The notes below the pieces were generated by a model that did not search any database, was not told the DNA's origin, and worked only from the letters and a program-made list of their open reading frames with translations. Positions 15,236-20,035 of a DNA stretch of 22,115 nucleotides are shown here, one piece after another. Within the stretch, counting starts at the first letter, position 1. Every line of letters starts with the position of its first letter. Origin of the DNA: a virus; the IMG/VR virus record IMGVR_UViG_3300020074_000140, positions 1-22,115 of that record, one strand, 5' to 3'. Both the position numbers and the translations under genes were made by a program.

Positions 15236-15703
15236 ATGTCAATTTTAGAAAAGAAAAGTAATGTGTACGGCTGTTCTTTTATTTGTAAATGCGATACTTG
15301 CGGAAAAAAATTCACAAGAAAAGCCACATGGGTAAATAGGACCAAACATCAATTTTGTAATCAGGAATGTGCAAGTAAATATAAATCAATAGAAGTTACC
15401 GGTGCTGGTAATGGACGTTGGAGGGGTGGAATAAATCTAGGTCGTACTGACGGGTATATTGCAATCTATGACGTTAAAAAGAAAAAAGGTAGAAGATATA
15501 AAATGCTGCATAGACACGTTATGGAACAGTCTATCGGCAGAGAACTACTACCTGAAGAAATCGTACATCATATTAATGGTGATAGAAAAGATAATAGAAT
15601 TGAAAATCTTATGTTGTTTGCAAATAGTAGTGAACACCAAAAGTTTCATGAGTTTGGTAAGCATTTTAGGGGGGCGTATGGTTCGGTCAGTATGCCTGCG
15701 TAG
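15236..15703 (+). CDS. HNH endonuclease with N-terminal zinc finger
   Basis: The 155-residue protein has a Cys4 zinc finger (C19, C22, C41, C45) and a C-terminal HNH domain: GYIAIYDVKKKKGRRYKMLH, HRHVMEQSIGRELLPEEIVH and HHINGDRKDNRIENL (111-125), then SSEHQKFH, the pattern of HNH_3 enzymes found as free-standing phage homing-type nucleases. It has a very strong ribosome binding site that may be masked by a pseudoknot. Its last 11 codons overlap the 5' part of a tRNA-like element (15670-15749). A mobile, self-spreading gene inserted beside tRNA genes is the likely history, but a packaging or host-DNA role cannot be excluded. Confidence 0.88.
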   Translation: MSILEKKSNVYGCSFICKCDTCGKKFTRKATWVNRTKHQFCNQECASKYKSIEVTGAGNGRWRGGINLGRTDGYIAIYDVKKKKGRRYKMLHRHVMEQSIGRELLPEEIVHHINGDRKDNRIENLMLFANSSEHQKFHEFGKHFRGAYGSVSMPA

Positions 15704-15749
15704 CGGAATTACTGATAACACGAAGTTCAATTCTTCGTCGCCTCCACCA
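15670..15749 (+). tRNA. tRNA-like element with degenerate middle
   Basis: The ends are tRNA-like. A 7-bp acceptor stem pairs 15670-15676 (GGGGGCG) with 15739-15745 (CGCCTCC), with one G-U pair, followed by A and CCA. A T-arm with TTCAATT loop has 6 bp (15720-15725 with 15733-15738). The middle does not form standard D and anticodon arms; instead TCAGTA (15687-15692) pairs with TACTGA (15710-15715). It abuts tRNA-Thr with no gap and overlaps the HNH gene end. It may be a decayed tRNA, a processing signal or a tRNA mimic. Confidence 0.5.
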
Positions 15750-15825
15750 GCTTCCTTAGCTCAATAGGCAGAGCGTCTGTTTTGTAAACAGGTGGTTGAG
15801 GGTTCAATTCCTTCAGGAAGCTCCA
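15750..15825 (+). tRNA. tRNA-Thr (anticodon TGT)
   Basis: A complete 76-nt cloverleaf with encoded CCA. The acceptor GCTTCCT pairs perfectly with AGGAAGC, the D-arm is GCTC/GAGC, the anticodon arm TCTGT/ACAGG encloses the loop TTTGTAA, and the T-arm is GAGGG/CCTTC around TTCAATT. It reads ACA, a codon used heavily by the phage genes around it, so it probably supports late translation. Confidence 0.96.
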
Positions 15826-15831
15826 AGTTTT

Positions 15832-15907
15832 TGCAGGTTACAGTTCTGGTGAACTGAGAGGTCTCATAAGCCTTTTTAGACGGGTTCAATTCCCGTACCT
15901 GCTACCA
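15832..15907 (+). tRNA. CAT-anticodon tRNA, initiator-like
   Basis: A 76-nt cloverleaf with encoded CCA and loop CTCATAA. The acceptor is TGCAGGT against ACCTGCT, so positions 1 and 72 are U and U and do not pair, while G2-C71, C3-G70 and A73 are present. The D-stem CAGT/ACTG gives A11-U24, and the D-loop holds CTGGT. These are marks of initiator tRNA-fMet recognised by MetRS and the formylase. The anticodon stem has G29-C41 and G30-C40 but U31-G39 instead of a third G-C pair. An elongator Met or an Ile2 tRNA (lysidine-modified, reading AUA) remains possible. Confidence 0.88.
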
Positions 15908-15914
15908 AGATAAG

Positions 15915-15996
15915 CTGGGTGGCGCACCAGAGGGGCTGGCTGTATTTGAAGTTAGCCAGCAGATATAGTAATGATGGGTGGGATGCTATATCACCA
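15915..15996 (+). ncRNA. Folded non-coding segment ending in ACCA
   Basis: Three helices follow one another: 15915-15921 with 15925-15930 (one bulge), 15935-15941 (GCTGGCT) with 15954-15960 (AGCCAGC), and 15962-15968 (GATATAG) with 15986-15992 (CTATATC). The last 7-bp stem is followed by ACCA, as in a tRNA acceptor end, yet the enclosed 17 nt holds no T-arm. It could be the tail of the tRNA transcript, a decayed tRNA, or a separate small RNA. Confidence 0.4.
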
Positions 15997-16070
15997 AGTT
16001 ATATGTTTATATAACTACCTAATATGGTATATTCTGCTATACACATAATCCCATATTATGGACTTTTATA

Positions 16071-16103
16071 CTACATTATAGTCAATTAATATACATAATG
16101 TAG
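16071..16103. repeat. 9-bp perfect inverted repeat
   Basis: CTACATTAT (16071-16079) is the exact inverse of ATAATGTAG (16095-16103). The left arm overlaps a 16-mer, ACATTATAGTCAATTA (16073-16088), that recurs with one change at 16164-16179. Confidence 0.7.
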
Positions 16104-16113
16104 CCGAATATAC

Positions 16114-16149
16114 TACTTTACACTATTGCTGTATTTTACTTTACATTAT
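16114..16149. repeat. 13-mer direct repeat, 23-bp period
   Basis: TACTTTACACTAT (16114-16126) and TACTTTACATTAT (16137-16149) differ at one base and start 23 bp apart. A 9-mer direct repeat TAAGTTGTC follows at 16199 and 16210, 11 bp apart. Confidence 0.6.
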
Positions 16150-16242
16150 CGTTTAACAGTATCACATTGTAGTCAATTATATAAGATTTGTAGTCATTTA
16201 AGTTGTCAATAAGTTGTCTTTATTACTGCAATGTCCATTATA

Positions 16243-16301
16243 TGCAGTGTATTGCACAAAATACATACCAAATTGTGTAGTGTACTGGACAAAATACACA
16301 A
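16243..16301. repeat. Imperfect 25-bp direct repeats with internal dyads
   Basis: 16243-16267 and 16276-16300 match at 21 of 25 positions and both contain ACAAAATACA. The second copy lies within a perfect inverted repeat TTGTGTA/TACACAA (16273-16279 with 16295-16301). This looks like a pair of protein-binding sites. Confidence 0.6.
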
Positions 16302-16449
16302 CTTTATGTATACCCTATGCAGTATAATATCCTGTATTTATGCCATAAAACGCATAAAAACCCCACGAATATATGACAAATATAACCGATAAGGTATATC
16401 AATTTAATGCTATTTTAACTTAATGTCAAACCTAACATCTACTTGCAAC

Positions 16450-16468
16450 TTGTAAGGATTACTTACAA
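16450..16468. repeat. 7-bp inverted repeat, operator-like
   Basis: TTGTAAG (16450-16456) and CTTACAA (16462-16468) are exact inverses around a 5-bp spacer. It lies about 135 bp before the next gene and could be an operator. Confidence 0.45.
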
Positions 16469-16508
16469 CTTCAACCATGCGGTAAATATTACATCTATTC
16501 ACCGCAGT

Positions 16509-16571
16509 TGGTGCAGGAAATAGCAAAATGGTGCAGTAGATAAGCTCAAAATACTTTGTTACTTGGTGCAG
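16509..16571 (+). repeat. Three TGGTGCAG repeats before the 85-aa gene
   Basis: TGGTGCAG occurs at 16509, 16529 and 16564. The spacing is uneven (20 and 35 bp). The last copy is about 33 bp before the start codon of the next gene, so the group may bind a regulator of that gene. Confidence 0.5.
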
Positions 16572-16603
16572 AGTTTCAGCAATAGTTGAAAGGTGGTGAA
16601 ATA

Positions 16604-16861
16604 ATGAAAAAATTAATCATAGCTATAAAAGCTCTTATGCTAAAGGCAATAGATAGAGTTTTACATAACGATTTATATTGTGCTTATCATGGCATGGATT
16701 TTTACTTTGTGTTGTGGGGCTTAGACCAGCAACATTTAAGGGCAAAAATTAAATATGATGAGAATTTGTCTGATAAGGAAATAGAAACACTTGAAAATGT
16801 AAGAGATAAACTTTATGAACTCATGGGCGAGTATGGTGTAGACTTTGACCATGTAGAATAG
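16604..16861 (+). CDS. Small protein of unknown function (85 aa)
   Basis: The 85-residue product begins with a short basic, hydrophobic helix (MKKLIIAIKALMLKAIDRVL), too short and charged to be a confident membrane anchor, then an aromatic stretch (YHGMDFYFVLWGL) and an acidic helical end (SDKEIETLENVRDKLYELMG). I chose the ATG preceded by AAAGGTGGTG, which is better placed than an ATG six codons upstream. It stands alone between the repeat-filled region and the repeats that begin at its stop codon. No family is recognised. Confidence 0.6.
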   Translation: MKKLIIAIKALMLKAIDRVLHNDLYCAYHGMDFYFVLWGLDQQHLRAKIKYDENLSDKEIETLENVRDKLYELMGEYGVDFDHVE

Positions 16862-16902
16862 TTACCAATTATGTCTATTAAATGTTACCAATTATGTCTA
16901 TT
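16861..16902 (+). repeat. Two identical 19-bp direct repeats
   Basis: GTTACCAATTATGTCTATT is repeated exactly at 16861-16879 and 16884-16902, a 23-bp period. The first copy begins at the last base of the upstream stop codon. Together with the 11-bp array just downstream it has the look of an iteron-type binding region. Confidence 0.85.
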
Positions 16903-16922
16903 CGATACAATTAAATAACACA

Positions 16923-16955
16923 GCGTGCGTTAAGCGTGCGTTAAGCGTGCGTTAA
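16923..16955 (+). repeat. Three perfect tandem 11-bp repeats
   Basis: GCGTGCGTTAA is repeated three times without gaps (16923, 16934, 16945). An 11-bp unit puts each copy on the same face of the helix. The array lies about 45 bp before the next gene, so it may be an origin-type iteron set or an operator. Confidence 0.88.
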
Positions 16956-16999
16956 ACATCATAATTCAATATTAACAAGAATTAGGAGAAAGGATTACA

Positions 17000-17140
17000 A
17001 TGACTCCACCCAATATTAACAGACCTATTCGAGAGATTGTAAGGGACGGCATATGCCCTGAGTCCGGCTGCGGGGCCCCGCTGCAAATAGCAGGATCATG
17101 CCCGTTTTGCCCGTCATGCGGATGGAGCGCCTGCAAGTGA
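17000..17140 (+). CDS. Stand-alone zinc ribbon (ribonucleotide reductase tail-like)
   Basis: The 46-residue product is mostly one metal-binding module: C19 and C24 in ICPESGCGAPL, then C34, C37 and C40 in SCPFCPSCGWSAC, with C45 last. This order, CPxxxCGxxL then GCxxCxxCGxSxC, is very close to the zinc ribbon at the end of class II ribonucleotide reductases and in related phage proteins. The ATG is preceded by AGGAGAAAGG. Its stop overlaps the GTG start of the HNH gene. No catalytic domain is attached, so it may be a free adaptor or a remnant kept for coupling. Confidence 0.72.
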   Translation: MTPPNINRPIREIVRDGICPESGCGAPLQIAGSCPFCPSCGWSACK

Positions 17141-17541
17141 GAAAAAAAAGGTCAGATAAAAAAATAATCTTTGATAAATGCGATGACCTGTGGAAATGGA
17201 TTATGCACCAAAAGGGTTATTGTGAAGTGTGTGGCCCACCAGAAGAAGTGCCTTATGTTGAATTCGGTAAAACAGTTCCAGGACTAAACGCGCATCATAT
17301 AGTTACAAAGAAAAATTATAACTTGCGATGGGATTTAAGAAACGGTTGTTTACTATGCATAAAACACCATACTTTTGGTAATCCCTGCGCACACGGTAAC
17401 GGTTTATGGTTTGATGACTGGTTATGGGAAAACAGGCCAAAAGATTTTATATACTTAACTGACCCGGAACATCAAAAGACACACACGTGGCGCTTATCAG
17501 ACTATGAGGATATTTATAAACAATTAAGCGAGGTGATATAA
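17137..17541 (+). CDS. HNH endonuclease (NinG-like)
   Basis: The 134-residue protein has paired zinc ligands YCEVCG (C29, C32) and CLLCIKHH (C71, C74, H77-78), with NAHHIVTKK (HH at 53-54) and RNGCLLCIKHH forming the HNH core. The arrangement is like NinG/recombination endonucleases that cut branched DNA, or like small late-region HNH proteins that aid packaging. I put the start at GTG because it overlaps the upstream stop (GTGA, as at 11103) and gives a sensible Lys/Arg-rich N-terminus; an ATG 13 codons earlier lies inside the zinc-ribbon gene. The stop shares one base with the holin-like gene. Confidence 0.8.
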   Translation: MRKKRSDKKIIFDKCDDLWKWIMHQKGYCEVCGPPEEVPYVEFGKTVPGLNAHHIVTKKNYNLRWDLRNGCLLCIKHHTFGNPCAHGNGLWFDDWLWENRPKDFIYLTDPEHQKTHTWRLSDYEDIYKQLSEVI

Positions 17542-17768
17542 TGAATACAGCATTAGATTATGCAATCATAGCAGCAATAACAATCGCAATTGTAAACAGG
17601 CTAAAAGAGGAACTCCCGGCACTCAAGCCGATATTCTACACGCTCATATCAATAGCAGTAGGCGCTGGCCTGTTTGCTGTAAGCCTGTATGCAAGTGAGG
17701 TTGTAAAGGGCTTTATATTCGCAGGCTTGATTGCCAGCGGGATTTACGATTTTTACAAGAAACAATAA
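17541..17768 (+). CDS. Holin-like small membrane protein
   Basis: The 75-residue product has three hydrophobic segments (about 6-22, 31-50 and 53-69) with a charged break (NRLKEELP) between the first two and a basic tail (YDFYKKQ). Size and layout fit a small class I-type holin, or a phage membrane protein of the holin superfamily. It lies more than 4 kb from the lysins but on the same strand, last in the rightward block. The ATG shares a base with the HNH stop. Function is inferred from topology only. Confidence 0.6.
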   Translation: MNTALDYAIIAAITIAIVNRLKEELPALKPIFYTLISIAVGAGLFAVSLYASEVVKGFIFAGLIASGIYDFYKKQ

Positions 17769-17784
17769 GAAAGAATGACAGTCT

Positions 17785-17810
17785 AAAAAACAAGCCGGTG
17801 AAAGTCCGGC
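17785..17810 (-). terminator. Intrinsic terminator for the repressor transcript
   Basis: Read on the minus strand, a GCCGG/CCGGC hairpin (17794-17810) is followed by TTG and six T residues (the A run at 17785-17790 on the plus strand). It lies downstream of the repressor gene. On the plus strand no T run follows, though the hairpin may still protect late transcripts. Confidence 0.65.
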
Positions 17811-17924
17811 CTATAAACTACACATACCACATGAAAATAAAAGTACTGGTATAGTAACAAACACAATTAATATCAATCCAATTTACCATTCTTTTGCCGA
17901 TAATAGTAAATAAAATCGTAAACA

Positions 17925-18284
17925 TTATGCGGTTGCTTCATGCTGTTCTGAGTCGGTGGGAAAGGTAACCCCTTTTTTGTCTATTGGCTTACTCCATTTT
18001 TTAGCCTCTTTTTCACAATGATCCAGAAACTCCCTGTTATCATCAATGAACTCCAACATCTTGCGGAGGCGGTATTCGTAAAAGTAAGTCGGTAAAATGT
18101 TAAACAGTCCAGCTATTTTTTCAATCATTTCATTACTGGGGGCAGACTTGGTGCGCCTGTTAATCATATTATAAACATAGCTATTTGCTATACCAAGTTT
18201 CATTGATAATCTCTCATAAGATAAATCAGCTTCAACCCGCAGGGCATCCAAAGCCTCTCCAAAACTTTTATATGTTTTTTTCAT
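17925..18284 (-). CDS. XRE-family phage repressor (CI-like)
   Basis: The 119-residue protein has a helix-turn-helix of the XRE/lambda repressor class at about residues 8-65 (LSYERLSMKLGIANSYVYNM, then a basic RRTKSAP turn and EMIEKIAGLFNI), followed by a helical, acidic tail. There is no S24 self-cleavage domain, so SOS induction by autoproteolysis is unlikely. It is divergent from the Cro-like gene at 18508, with a 21-bp dyad upstream of its start. The start has GGAG about 7 nt upstream on the minus strand. It most likely keeps the early rightward promoter off. Confidence 0.82.
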   Translation of the reverse strand: MKKTYKSFGEALDALRVEADLSYERLSMKLGIANSYVYNMINRRTKSAPSNEMIEKIAGLFNILPTYFYEYRLRKMLEFIDDNREFLDHCEKEAKKWSKPIDKKGVTFPTDSEQHEATA

Positions 18285-18314
18285 TTTAACTCCATTCTTA
18301 TTATTTGTACTGGC

Positions 18315-18335
18315 AATGCTATATTATACAGCATT
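18315..18335. promoter_or_regulatory. 21-bp operator dyad
   Basis: AATGCT (18315-18320) and AGCATT (18330-18335) are exact inverses, and TAT/ATA inside also match, giving 9 of 10 symmetric positions about 18325. The dyad covers the presumed -10 of the leftward repressor promoter. It is a likely binding site for the repressor or the Cro-like protein. Confidence 0.65.
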
Positions 18336-18353
18336 ATGTTTGTTATTTGTAAA
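18323..18353 (-). promoter_or_regulatory. Presumed leftward repressor promoter
   Basis: On the minus strand a perfect TATAAT (plus-strand ATTATA at 18323-18328) is preceded by TTTACA (18348-18353) at a 19-bp spacing, longer than ideal. Position relative to the repressor gene and the operator dyad supports it, but the -35 is weak. Confidence 0.45.
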
Positions 18354-18368
18354 TATTTTTAAAAAAAA

Positions 18369-18396
18369 CTTGACATTATAAAAACAATGATTATAA
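18369..18396 (+). promoter_or_regulatory. Rightward early promoter
   Basis: Consensus TTGACA (18369-18374) and TATAAT (18391-18396) are separated by 16 bp. It would drive the Cro-like gene and the early operon. It is the clearest sigma-70-type promoter in the window. Confidence 0.85.
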
Positions 18397-18507
18397 TTAA
18401 CATCATAGAAAACATTATTTATGAGTTTATAGAGAATTCATATAGTAGACATAATATATATTTTATTCTACTCATTATTAACTATGTATTCTTAGAGAGT
18501 TTATAGA

Positions 18508-18696
18508 ATGAATAAATTTAAAAATAAATTAAAAGAAGAGGGCAGGACACAGAGATGGATTGCTGCTAAAATAAGCATATCTGAAACAACCTTATCCAAG
18601 TATGCCAAAGGCAAAAGAAAACCAAATTATGAAGTTGCTGAAATGATAGCAAAACTATTAAATTGCAAACCTGATGATATTTTTTTTACAAATTAA
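18508..18696 (+). CDS. Cro-like XRE regulator
   Basis: The 62-residue protein is one XRE helix-turn-helix domain: RTQRWIAAKISISETTLSKY (helices 2 and 3), KGKRKPNYEVAEMIAKLLN and CKPDDIFF, a typical ending for small XRE regulators. It is the first gene after the rightward promoter and is divergent from the repressor, so it should act as Cro, or as a second repressor that favours the lytic path. Its leader (GTATTCTTAGAG to the ATG) is similar to that of the next gene. Confidence 0.85.
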   Translation: MNKFKNKLKEEGRTQRWIAAKISISETTLSKYAKGKRKPNYEVAEMIAKLLNCKPDDIFFTN

Positions 18697-18727
18697 ATAC
18701 ACTTTGTATTCATAGAGGATATAGATA

Positions 18728-18910
18728 ATGTATAAGAAAAAGTACAATTTACAAGAATTAAAAAAGGTCATAGATAAGCTAATTTCAGAAGATAAAAAGT
18801 TCATTGACATTACTAATTTGATGTTTGCAGTAGGTTACGATCCACTTGATGTAAACGAATTTTATATAAAGTTTGTTAAGCACAGGATGAGGTATGAGAG
18901 AGATAAATAA
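18728..18910 (+). CDS. Small early protein, unknown (60 aa)
   Basis: The 60-residue product is Lys-rich and mostly helical (LQELKKVIDKLISEDKKFID; DPLDVNEFYIKFVKHRM) with no metal motif or membrane segment. GAGG lies before the ATG. The 25 nt ending at its ATG align with those of the Cro-like gene at 19 of 25 positions, which suggests duplication of the leader or shared translational control. Early phage genes of this size are often host-takeover or regulatory factors; no family is recognised. Confidence 0.6.
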   Translation: MYKKKYNLQELKKVIDKLISEDKKFIDITNLMFAVGYDPLDVNEFYIKFVKHRMRYERDK

Positions 18911-18992
18911 TAAGGCTCAAAATATTAAAGAATTGGCATGTCTGAGCGTCTATAGACAAACAATTAATATTGCGGTTCAAGTGGGGCTATAA

Positions 18993-19232
18993 ATGTATTC
19001 TAAGAGCAAAATTGAAACAGAGAGATTTTACTGGGATAAACAAATAGAACGCCACCATACAGGTAAAAGAATAAGACACTTAGCAAGGCAAATTAAAGAG
19101 ATGCCATATAAAAAATTAGCAGAAAAATTATCGGTTAACAGACGGACTATCTGGGCTATAGCAAATGGACTGGCAACAGCAAGCCAAGATTTTATAAGCA
19201 ATCTTGAAAGGTTAGAAAATGGAAAACTATAA
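18993..19232 (+). CDS. Small HTH DNA-binding protein
   Basis: The 79-residue protein has a basic N-terminus and a helix-turn-helix at about residues 37-62 (PYKKLAEKLSVNRRTIWAIANG), where KLAEKLSVNRRTI fits the turn and recognition helix of XRE-like or Cro-type regulators. It would be the third regulator of the switch region. A perfect 10-bp palindrome, GTCTATAGAC (18948-18957), lies about 35 bp before its start and could be its operator. It overlaps the next gene by 14 nt. Confidence 0.65.
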   Translation: MYSKSKIETERFYWDKQIERHHTGKRIRHLARQIKEMPYKKLAEKLSVNRRTIWAIANGLATASQDFISNLERLENGKL

Positions 19233-19392
19233 ACTAATTGAAACCTTTTACAAAGAAAACGGCACAACCAAATTTCCAAAGCCAATTACCTTAAACGGCA
19301 AGTGCCATATCGGTAACAAAAAAGACTGCAAATATTACGCAGTTAAAAACAATAAGGAAGTTTGTTTGAAAGGACAGTGTTTAACAAAATGA
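19219..19392 (+). CDS. Small Cys-rich early protein (57 aa)
   Basis: The 57-residue product has four Cys in the second half: GKCHIGNKKDC (C29, C37) and VCLKGQC (C49, C54 by pattern), with aromatic and Lys residues between. The spacing suggests a small metal-binding or disulfide-linked fold. GAAAGG lies before the ATG, inside the upstream gene. Its stop overlaps the next ATG (ATGA). Similar Cys-rich tiny genes recur further along the early operon. No named family. Confidence 0.6.
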   Translation: MENYKLIETFYKENGTTKFPKPITLNGKCHIGNKKDCKYYAVKNNKEVCLKGQCLTK

Positions 19393-19499
19393 AAATTCTA
19401 AAAGCAATAAAGGATTTTCTAAAAGCACTAATAAATGAAATAGCTGAAATACAGGCAACAGATTTATTTATACGCCAACACAAAGGAGGTGAAAAATGA
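19389..19499 (+). CDS. 36-residue early peptide
   Basis: The peptide is a single amphipathic helix by pattern (MKILKAIKDFLKALINEIAE) with a polar tail. It is tied to both neighbours by ATGA overlaps, and its last codons contain the AAAGGAGGTG site that starts the next gene. It may have its own function, or serve mainly to couple translation. Confidence 0.5.
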   Translation: MKILKAIKDFLKALINEIAEIQATDLFIRQHKGGEK

Positions 19500-19687
19500 A
19501 CAGTGTGCAGGCAAAAGAGCGAATACATTTAAACATGGATGCAATCGCCCTGGAGCTTGACACCATAGATAGTTTGGTATCAATACGCAATCAAGCTAAC
19601 TTCTGCATAAACAATATTGTCAAGCTCATAAAGCAAGGGAGGGTGTCCAACAGTAAATTAGAAAAGTACACAAAACATTCAGTGTGA
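19496..19687 (+). CDS. Small early helical protein (63 aa)
   Basis: The 63-residue product is all-helical by pattern (KERIHLNMDAIALELDTIDS; FCINNIVKLIKQGRV) with a basic end. It has the strongest ribosome binding site of the early genes (AAAGGAGGTG). No known motif is seen. It is followed by a GC-rich hairpin before the next gene. Confidence 0.6.
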   Translation: MNSVQAKERIHLNMDAIALELDTIDSLVSIRNQANFCINNIVKLIKQGRVSNSKLEKYTKHSV

Positions 19688-19694
19688 GGTAAAC

Positions 19695-19717
19695 GGGGAC
19701 TCAACAGGCGAGTCCCC
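19695..19717 (+). promoter_or_regulatory. 7-bp hairpin between early genes
   Basis: GGGGACT (19695-19701) pairs perfectly with AGTCCCC (19711-19717) around a 9-nt loop. No T run follows, so it is not a standard terminator. It has the same stem length as the two predicted pseudoknots, but its loop finds no partner downstream; the next binding site, GAAAGG, stays free. Confidence 0.55.
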
Positions 19718-19733
19718 AAAAGAAAGGCAAGTT

Positions 19734-19874
19734 ATGGAAGATAAAAATATAAAAGAATTAGAAAAAGACATAAAGCCAAATAAGTATAACAACCTTGATG
19801 ACGGTTCAGATTATTTAAAAGATATGCAATATGACATGGACAGAAAATATGAATATGAAAGGACGGACAGGTAA
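19734..19874 (+). CDS. Small acidic early protein (46 aa)
   Basis: The 46-residue product is highly charged (KELEKDIKPNKYNNLDDGSD; MQYDMDRKYEYERTDR), with no Cys or hydrophobic segment, and is probably disordered or a small coiled coil. GAAAGG precedes the ATG. The stop shares its last base with the next ATG. No family is recognised. Confidence 0.5.
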   Translation: MEDKNIKELEKDIKPNKYNNLDDGSDYLKDMQYDMDRKYEYERTDR

Positions 19875-20035
19875 TGGATAGCATAATTTGGTGCTACAAC
19901 ACAGGCTGCCCTAATTGTCTTGGCAAGCTCCCAAAAGGTTATGCTGAGGACAAGGACGGCAGGTTTGGTATATGCAAAAAAGATGAGCTGATACTTGATA
20001 AGGATGGCAGGTGCAAAAATGACAGTAACGATTGA
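19874..20035 (+). CDS. Small Cys-rich early protein (53 aa)
   Basis: The 53-residue product has WCYNTGCPNCLGKLP (C7, C12, C15), then GIC (C34) and GRC (C47), a likely zinc-binding layout. It contains an internal echo, EDKDGRFGICKKDE and LDKDGRCKND. It overlaps the exonuclease gene by 17 nt. No named family. Confidence 0.55.
   Translation: MDSIIWCYNTGCPNCLGKLPKGYAEDKDGRFGICKKDELILDKDGRCKNDSND

Larger units (their letters stand above)
15997..16603. other. AT-rich repeat-filled intergenic region
   Basis: About 600 bp without a supportable gene on either strand. It opens with a perfect 8-bp hairpin (15997-16004 with 16009-16016) and contains several short direct and inverted repeats, listed separately. 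It separates the tRNA cluster from the next gene group. A TATAAT lies at 16323-16328 but without a clear -35. Such regions often hold replication origins, or promoters and operators for late or middle genes. Which of these applies here cannot be told by eye. Confidence 0.6.

Noticed and set aside
13431-16000. Group I or II intron or a reverse transcriptase system around the HNH gene
   Set aside because: No reverse transcriptase reading frame and no recognisable intron core; the HNH gene has its own binding site and the adjacent genes are complete.
13441-16603. CRISPR array or CRISPR-like repeats
   Set aside because: The repeats are short, few and not separated by uniform unique spacers, and no cas genes are present.
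17925-18284. Toxin-antitoxin pair with the neighbouring small genes
   Set aside because: The divergent layout of two XRE proteins with a strong rightward promoter is explained by a phage immunity switch; no toxin fold is seen.
17541-18510. Attachment site or integrase region near the switch
   Set aside because: No recombinase gene and no convincing core repeat can be seen in this window.
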